The notes below the pieces were generated by a model. That model saw only the letters and a list, made by a program, of their open reading frames with translations, was not told where the DNA came from and searched no databases. A stretch of DNA of 64,000 bases from Podospora pseudoanserina (Eukaryota; Ascomycota; Sordariomycetes; Sordariales; Podosporaceae), in contig NC_085921.1 in the NCBI RefSeq assembly GCF_035222485.1, forward strand, positions 3,224,001 to 3,288,000, in the 5' to 3' direction. The translations under genes were made by a program, and so were the position numbers. Of the stretch, positions 56,757-64,000 are shown in pieces (position 1 is the first letter of the stretch; each line of letters begins with the position of its first letter).

Positions 56757-58532
56757 TTATTCCTCACCGGAGGCATGCCCATTAGTCTCCACCTCCTTCT
56801 TCTTGTCAACCACATTCTTAGGCACCTCATAAACGACCAACCCGCATCTCCCCTCCTTCATGTACTTCCACCTCCCAAGTCTCATCTCCTTCCCGGTAAC
56901 CGCCACCACGCAGAGTCCGTCCTTGCCTCTCTCCCCTCTCTCAAACACGGCAAGATCGTTCACGATTCCCCTCGCGAGACTCTTCTCTTCCTTGTCACCA
57001 CTGTCCTCCGAGTCCATTGGCTGCCCCAGAACACCCACCCTCTCAATCTTCTTCTTATCATCACTCAGCCTCCACACCCTGACACTCCCATCCCAACTCC
57101 CGCTAAAGATCAGATCCGAGTAAGGAACCGTTCTCAAAGCTGTGATACCCCTTGGCTGAGGGGCAGGAATATCCTTAGGGTTAAAATCCTCCGGATTCCC
57201 ACCGGAAAGCTCCCTAGGAGTCAACGCAGGGTCCAGACCATGCGCTCTCGCAACCACGTGCAAAGCCTTTTTCCTCTGAATGCTCCAAAGCGCCAAATCG
57301 CCATTATCACTGCCCGTGACAAATATCTCGTCATCCAACATCGCGACTCTGTCCATTGACCCCTCATGAGCAGCGCTCGCTGGATTCAGCCCGGCCGGAA
57401 GTTTGTGTTTCTTGGTGTTGGTCGACCCGCCCTCACCGCCACCTCTAAACACAAGCTGAGATTCCTCAGGCACCTTCCAGTAACGGGCTGTACGATCTCG
57501 CGCGCCGACTGACACGCAGCGCTCCTGGCCCAAGGCATCCACGTCCATAATCTCGTCTTGGTGGCCGAACAATGTTTCGACGTACGCCAATTCGTTCAGG
57601 GAGAAGACCTTGACTGTGCGGTCCTTGGAGCAGGAGAAGATCTGGTTGGTGCCCCGGCGGAAGGCAATGCCGGTGACGGCGTCGCGGTGCTGGGTGAAGG
57701 CTCGGATAGGCTTGAGGGTCTCGGCGTCGTAGACGACCAGCTTGCGGTCGAGGCCGCCGGTGACGACAAACTTGCCGTCTTGGGATGCTTTTACTGTAAT
57801 TGGAGCCGCGGTGTGGCCTTGGAAGGTCTTGTCCTTGGCTTTGAGGGGCTGAGACTTGACAAAGGCGATGCGCTCAGGTCTGCGCTTGGGAGGGGCAGGG
57901 GGCTTCTTGGGCTTTTTGCGGGTGGTTTGAGGCCATTGGTTCTTGGGGAGGTCTTGGAGCTTCCATTTGGTGAGGTAGCCGTCTTTTGTGGTTGTGTAGG
58001 CATACGGAGGGCAGACAGAGACGGAGGTGACGGTGCCCGAGTTCCACCGGAACTGGATGGGGTCGGCGTGGGGAAAGTCGAGTTCGGGGGCGAGCTTGCG
58101 GTAGACCTTGCCTTTGGTCTCGGCGGCGTCCTCTTGGAGGCGCTCGGCCAAAAGATCGCGGTCGATTTCCTCGGCATCGAAGGCGTACTCGTCCTGCAGC
58201 TCGTCGACTTCCTTTCGCGTCTTCTCGAGGTAGCGCTGGGCGAGTCTCAGACGCTTCTCGGCGGCGGTCTCGCCCTCGTTGTCGGAATCATCCGAGCCGC
58301 TTCTGCTGACAATGTCATCGTCTTCGTTCTCGGTATCGAGTTCACTGCCGGATATGTCTTCGTCGCGCTCAATGTCCTTCTTTTTCTTGGGAGCCGCGGT
58401 GGGCTTTGTGGGGCCTCTTGTCGCGGATTTGGAGGATGATTTTGTGGTCGCCAATCGCTTCTTGGGGACTTCTGTGGCTGCTGGACGCTTCCTCTTCTTC
58501 TGGGCGCCCGGGGTTGTGAAAAAGGACGACAT
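56757..58532 (-). CDS. RRP9: RRP9/U3-55K, WD40 protein of the U3 snoRNP
   Basis: Single exon, 591 residues. The ATG at 58532 (MSSFFTTPGAQKKRKRP) is the first ATG that gives the usual basic N-terminus. Residues 1-60 are Lys/Arg-rich (nucleolar targeting), followed by an acidic stretch and a helical block with AEKRLRLAQRYLEKTRKEVDEL. Seven WD40 blades occupy about residues 165-560, with repeats such as VVTGGLDRKLVVYDAE, IFSCSKDRTVKVFSLNELAYVETLFGH and LIFSGSWDGSVRVWRL. Rrp9 binds the box B/C motif of U3 snoRNA and is required for early 18S pre-rRNA cleavage in the nucleolus. Charged inserts between blades are typical of fungal members. It is in tandem with the DUF2011 gene, 358 bp apart. Confidence 0.95.
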   Translation of the reverse strand: MSSFFTTPGAQKKRKRPAATEVPKKRLATTKSSSKSATRGPTKPTAAPKKKKDIERDEDISGSELDTENEDDDIVSRSGSDDSDNEGETAAEKRLRLAQRYLEKTRKEVDELQDEYAFDAEEIDRDLLAERLQEDAAETKGKVYRKLAPELDFPHADPIQFRWNSGTVTSVSVCPPYAYTTTKDGYLTKWKLQDLPKNQWPQTTRKKPKKPPAPPKRRPERIAFVKSQPLKAKDKTFQGHTAAPITVKASQDGKFVVTGGLDRKLVVYDAETLKPIRAFTQHRDAVTGIAFRRGTNQIFSCSKDRTVKVFSLNELAYVETLFGHQDEIMDVDALGQERCVSVGARDRTARYWKVPEESQLVFRGGGEGGSTNTKKHKLPAGLNPASAAHEGSMDRVAMLDDEIFVTGSDNGDLALWSIQRKKALHVVARAHGLDPALTPRELSGGNPEDFNPKDIPAPQPRGITALRTVPYSDLIFSGSWDGSVRVWRLSDDKKKIERVGVLGQPMDSEDSGDKEEKSLARGIVNDLAVFERGERGKDGLCVVAVTGKEMRLGRWKYMKEGRCGLVVYEVPKNVVDKKKEVETNGHASGEE

Positions 58533-58890
58533 GGTGGGCAATTTTGGCCGTCGTGGTGCTGCCTTTGGGTCGTGTTGTCGCTGCTTTGGCAGCCTTTTCT
58601 CACCAGCCGAATGCTGCAGCTTCAAAATTTCTTGAGCCGTCGTTAGAAAAAAAAAGTTGTCGGCCTGCACGAGTGGAGAAACACCCCTGGTCAGGTCTTG
58701 GCGTCCCTTGCGACCAAAGAAATCGGAGAAGGAAAATGCCGGCCGCCACTGATTCGAGCCCCACCACTGTGGGGTATGCTTGTATGGAAGGCTGCGGCTC
58801 TTCTGAATGTCATTGATGTGTTTGATAGAGATACGGATAGCTACGAAATAAACGCTATTTTGGCATCATTGAATATCGCGGTACTGTCCC
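58533..58890. other. Spacer between DUF2011 gene and RRP9
   Basis: 358 bp holding the DUF2011 gene 3' UTR and the RRP9 promoter; both genes are read leftwards. No gene is seen. Confidence 0.5.
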
Positions 58891-59758
58891 TCACTCTTCA
58901 CCACTATCTCCATCCTCTGACATTTTGTCGGCCCCGTCTTGGTCGCCAGCAGTTCCATTCGCAGCCTTCTTGGCCTTTTCCTTCTGCCTTCTCTTCAACT
59001 TCTTCTCCCTGTTCAGTCGCTTCTTCTTCTCCTTAAGGTGCTCTTCCTTTGTGAGCTTCTTGCTCTCTTCTTCCTTGCGCTTCTGTTCCCTGATCCGAAG
59101 CTTCATCCTGGTCTTCTTTCCTGGCCTCTTTTTCTTCTTATCTCCCTCTTCTACAATCTTGCCTCCAGCAGTCATTGTTGTGGGTTTTTTGGTGGCCACA
59201 ATCTCAATCTTCGTCACCCTCCATGGTACCTCTAGACCCCACGCTCTTTGTTTCGATAGCGCCAGAATGTCTTGGGCCGACATGGCGGAGTGTCGTATTT
59301 GCTCTTGATGTTCGGGGGTGAGAGGCTCTTGTATGTGATAACTGAGAGGCCGTTCTTTGAATGGTATTTCCTCTGTTGAGGCCTGTAGCCCATCCCCTTC
59401 CGGCGCAAGCACTACTTTTTGTGTTGGTGCTGATGAGAAGAGCCGGAACGAAAATTCTTCTTCTTGGTTCTCTTCATTTTCTAGTGGTGGTTGTGTTTCT
59501 TGGTCTGCATCAGCCATGGAGACATCACCCTCGGCCTCATCTTGTGGTGGCGCAGCGAGGTTGATGGCTAAGAGACTGGAGAGTTTTTGCCGGAGAAGGC
59601 TGGCATCTTGTTCTGAAGATATATACCTGTGCACTTCCCCCTCGTCAGAAGACGAGTAGAGGTCTTCCCTCCTCACTCTGATACGAAAATATGTTAGAGC
59701 ATGTATGAGAGAGTGTGAATGAAGGGGCCTACCGTTTGGCATCTGGAACCTCGAACAT
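58891..59758 (-). CDS. DUF2011-like basic fungal protein
   Basis: Exons on the minus strand 59758-59733 and 59677-58891, 270 residues; the 55-nt intron (GTAGGC, CTAAC, TATCAG) joins MFEVPDAKR to VRREDLY in phase 2. The N-terminus is acidic (DLYSSSDEGEVHRY). A middle block, FSFRLFSSAPTQKVVLAPEGDG and then RPLSYHIQEPLT, and the conserved AWGLEVPWRV are characteristic of the fungal DUF2011 family. The last 90 residues are a nearly continuous Lys/Arg/Glu helix (KKKRPGKKTRMKLRIREQKRK...), typical of nucleolar assembly factors. Function is unknown; a role in ribosome biogenesis is inferred from the basic tail and the neighbouring RRP9. It shares a 384-bp divergent promoter region with the proteasome gene. 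Confidence 0.82.
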
Positions 59759-60142
59759 GGTCGAATTGACACAATCGATGAAAGAATTAAGAAGTGGGAC
59801 ACTTGAGAGATGAGACTAATGGACGGGGCAGAGTTGAGTGTATTGACTGAGATTGTTATAGGTGACTTGAGTTTATGCTTCTGTAAGAGGTTCAAAATGA
59901 GAGAGGCCATTGAGAGCTCAAAAAATCGATATGCGACAGGTGGTCAGTGCTCCAGCATAGGAAGGCTGAAGGTGCCCCGCAAATTCAACTCCCAAGGTGC
60001 GCGTTCCCGCCTGCCTAGCTCCAGCCCGCCATACCCAGCTCCATCCATGACCCCCAGCACCAGCATCAAGCAACCTTCGACACTCACCTAACGTCCCAAC
60101 CAACGCACCACATCTACAAATTCACGCCACAGCAGAGACAAA
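59759..60142. other. Bidirectional promoter region DUF2011/proteasome beta-4
   Basis: 384 bp between divergent starts. No TATA box and no yeast-type proteasome element (GGTGGCAAA) is seen. AT-rich near the DUF2011 start and C-rich near the proteasome start. Confidence 0.5.
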
Positions 60143-60923
60143 ATGTACGTCGCATCTACCCATCCTATAGAGCACGCCCATCATTGACACTTTCTAGGGA
60201 GGTTCTACTGGGCATTACGGGCAAGGACTTTACGCTGATCGCCGCGTCGAAGGCGGCCATGCGTGGAGCTACCATCCTCAAGGCGTCCGACGACAAGACA
60301 AGACAGTTGAACAAGCACACACTCATGGCCTACTCTGGCGAGGCTGGTGATACCGGTCAGTCACCACAGTGTTCATGTACAACTTCCGGCAGCATGCTGA
60401 CAGAACCCCACAGTCCAGTTTGCCGATTACATCCAAGCCAACGCCCAGCTCTACTCGATGCGCAACGAGTCGGACCTTTCCCCATCAGCTCTTGCTCACT
60501 TTGTCCGCGGTGAACTTGCTACGAGTCTTCGGTCGAGAAATCCATACAACGTAAACCTTCTTTTGGGCGGCGTTGACCCCATCACACACAAGTCTAGCCT
60601 GTACTGGTTGGACTACCTTGCGTCGCTCGCCCCCGTCCCATATGCTGCCCACGGCTATGCTCAGTATGATGGAACCCAAGTCCAAACCCTATATCACCCC
60701 ACTAACAATATGCCTTTTCAGATACTACTGCCTTTCTATCCTGGATAAGCACCACCACCCCGACATCACCCTCGGCCAAGGCATCAAACTTCTCACACTA
60801 TGCGTCGACGAGCTCAAGAGGAGACTACCGATAGACTTCAAGGGGATGACGGTCAAGGCAGTGACCAAGGACGGCGTGGTGGATATCCAGTTTGATGACG
60901 ACAAGGTGGTGAAGGCTGCTTGA
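60143..60923 (+). CDS. PRE1: 20S proteasome subunit beta type-2 (beta-4, Pre1)
   Basis: Four exons, 60143-60144, 60198-60355, 60414-60663 and 60722-60923, 203 residues. The first exon contributes only AT; the intron (60145-60197, GTACGT...TTTCTAG) splits the start codon and the next exon supplies G, giving [16 protein letters not shown]. Reading on through the intron without splicing hits a stop after 14 codons. Introns 2 and 3 have CTGAC and CTAAC branch sites. The protein is the non-catalytic beta-4 ring subunit: [62 protein letters not shown] and [20 protein letters not shown]. It has no N-terminal catalytic Thr and no propeptide. It assembles into the 20S core in cytosol and nucleus. Confidence 0.93.
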
Positions 60924-62566
60924 TTTAATGGGTTGCATTTGGAGTCTCGTGGGGGATTTCTCGGTGTATAATACCTGGCACGGACGATGCATGCATTCAA
61001 TGGGATTTTAGAATTCAGGTTCTGGTTGGCACATGACTTGCCAGAGTTCAAGGTGACTTGGTGGTGTCGTCTCCTGATGCCTCAAATGCTTCGGATTTGG
61101 CCCCTGACTGGCAAGAGTGGTTACATCCGGAAGCTAGTCAAGTCGATCATACTTGAGTGCACTTGGCTGGGGTGCGTAGAATGACGCTGACACGGGCAGT
61201 AATGAGGAAATCTCCTATTTTGACCCGTGTTTGCTCTATTCCCACAGTCCTCTGCAAGACAAGCAGAGTGGGGGCACACCCAACCACAACAGACGGTTTG
61301 ACACGCTGCAGACTTGGTTTGGCACCATTTCTGGCCGATAGGGGCGGTGAGAGGGTGAAGAACCAATCCAAAGCACCTTCCCCGCGCTCAAAGAAGCCTT
61401 CGACTTTTCTGAGTGAGGCGGTGAGGCCGGGTTGCACGAATGCCCCCAAGCCCAAGTCACTCATCGTAACCCTCTGTTAGTGTAGTGATGGCCGATGGCT
61501 GATGGCATCAGGGAAGGGGTTGCTCCTGATCTGTTGCCCCGTTCCTGAAAGGGCCCCGCATGCTGTTTGGTCGGGTGCGTGCCAGACGTGCCAGACACTT
61601 CCAACTGACTCAAGAGACAACTGTCCGCCGGCGGGTTCCTGCGTTGAAAGGAGAGAGATGGGAGGCATGTTTGGTGTCTGACTCTCTGAGGGAAGGCCAA
61701 ACAGCCGTGACAGCCACTCGGCATGTCCAACAGGATCCCACCACTGCCCACTTGGAAGCCCCGTTCAGCCGTCGTCTGATGATGTTGACGAGAACAGACT
61801 TTGTGGAAATTAGAGATACCTTTGCGCAAGACAAGACGGGATTGACAGTCACCAACTTAGGCCGGAACCCTCTATGTGACGTATGTTGCCACCGGAACAC
61901 AAGTAGCAACCTATCTAATCAGTAGAAGAAGACATCGTCGGCTTAAGGGTTGGATCATCTTGCCCCACCAAGCGATTGCTTAGCAATTCGCTAACTGGCA
62001 GAAGGGGAAGGCGCTGAGTGGGTAGCAGTGCCAGGTTGGGGGCAACCTGTGGGTGGTTGCTGGCTGCTGCGGGCGTGAGTGGCACAAAGTGGGTCCCCCA
62101 GCACAGGATCCAAAACTCTTTTCTTTCTCGGGTCCCTCACTTTTCTCCTCTCCTGAAAAATCTTACCCTTTTCCTCCCCCACCCATCTCTGGATTTCTCT
62201 AATCCATCCCGCATCTCATCTCACTGTGCTTTTCCCTTTGGAATTGTCTTTCCTTTTTTTTCTTTTTAAGGATCTGTTTTTGCAGGTACTTTGAAAAGGA
62301 TCGCATAGGAAGCATCACACACGCTCCCTCTCTTCGTAATACCTGGTTGTTACGAGCCACGCGAGCCACCTCGAAAAGTCGCAGGAAACCACTTAATTTC
62401 GCGCTTTCTCTGAGCCCAACCAATATTCTCTCGATTTCTTCGTCTTTTCGACTTTGATTTTTCCTCACTACTCTCATTTGAACAATCGTGTTCGTCTGAG
62501 CCCAACGATCAGAAAATAATCCCGACTTTTTATTCGCCTACCGACTGAAAAAAAACCTCAGCAAAT
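60924..62566. other. Long intergenic region and DED1 leader
   Basis: 1.6 kb with no supported gene. Open frames up to 122 codons show no motif. From about 62090 to 62566 the plus strand becomes pyrimidine-rich with T runs and then A-rich directly before the ATG, which fits a long promoter and 5' leader for the helicase gene. Confidence 0.5.

Positions 62567-64000
<1,434 letters not shown>

Overview
The window is nuclear DNA of a filamentous ascomycete, most likely a sordariomycete of the Sordariales type. Genes are split by short spliceosomal introns (49-77 nt) with GTRNGT-like donors and CTAAC/CTGAC branch sites. The proteins are typical of that group: an AA11 chitin LPMO, a CASTOR-like ACT protein, NDUFS5, SEC39, IES1. 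There is no operon structure and no intact transposon, viral copy or CRISPR array. I support 20 complete protein genes, one gene cut by the right edge (DED1), one uncertain small gene, one gene relic and one intron-containing tRNA-Arg.

Layout. 0.1-2.7 kb: divergent pair of mitochondrial ribosomal protein uS13m (-) and a METTL25-type methyltransferase (+). 2.7-5.4 kb: long non-coding stretch. 5.4-9.6 kb: CASTOR-like ACT protein (+), the GCN2 regulator YIH1/IMPACT (-, with frame slips in poly-C runs) and an AIG2/GGCT-like protein (+). 11.8-12.6 kb: secreted AA11 LPMO. 14.1-25.8 kb: the giant TRA1 gene of SAGA/NuA4. 26.5-28.6 kb: CDC16/APC6. 28.8-35.6 kb: three minus-strand metabolic genes, acetoacetyl-CoA synthetase, secreted alkaline phosphatase and CutC. 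35.6-38.0 kb: gene-poor DNA with a fructosamine-kinase relic. 38.0-39.5 kb: tRNA-Arg and a 2-oxoglutarate dioxygenase (-). 40.5-42.7 kb: IES1 of INO80. 43.4-47.1 kb: SEC39 (-) diverging from NDUFS5 (+). 47.6-49.5 kb: an uncharacterised 601-residue protein. 49.8-50.9 kb: OXNAD1-type oxidoreductase (-). 51.4-55.4 kb: a small unrecognised gene followed almost directly by a ULP2-type SUMO protease (+). 56.8-59.8 kb: RRP9 and a DUF2011 protein (-). 60.1-60.9 kb: proteasome beta-4 (+). 62.6 kb to the end: DED1 RNA helicase (+).

Most genes are housekeeping and independent. Some share themes. TRA1 and IES1 are chromatin regulators. The CASTOR-like protein and YIH1 are convergent neighbours and both families are linked to amino-acid signalling, which may be chance. 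RRP9 and the DUF2011 protein lie in tandem; RRP9 acts in ribosome biogenesis and the other may do so. CDC16, ULP2 and proteasome beta-4 belong to ubiquitin/SUMO control. The most notable points are unusual splice architectures (a start codon split by an intron, an intron directly after ATG, a GC-AG intron, a 17-nt exon, a stopless 57-nt candidate intron in TRA1), four poly-C frame slips in YIH1, the tight spacing upstream of ULP2, and a repeated C-rich to G-rich switch along the sense strand of several genes. Exon limits were inferred by eye from splice signals and family conservation.
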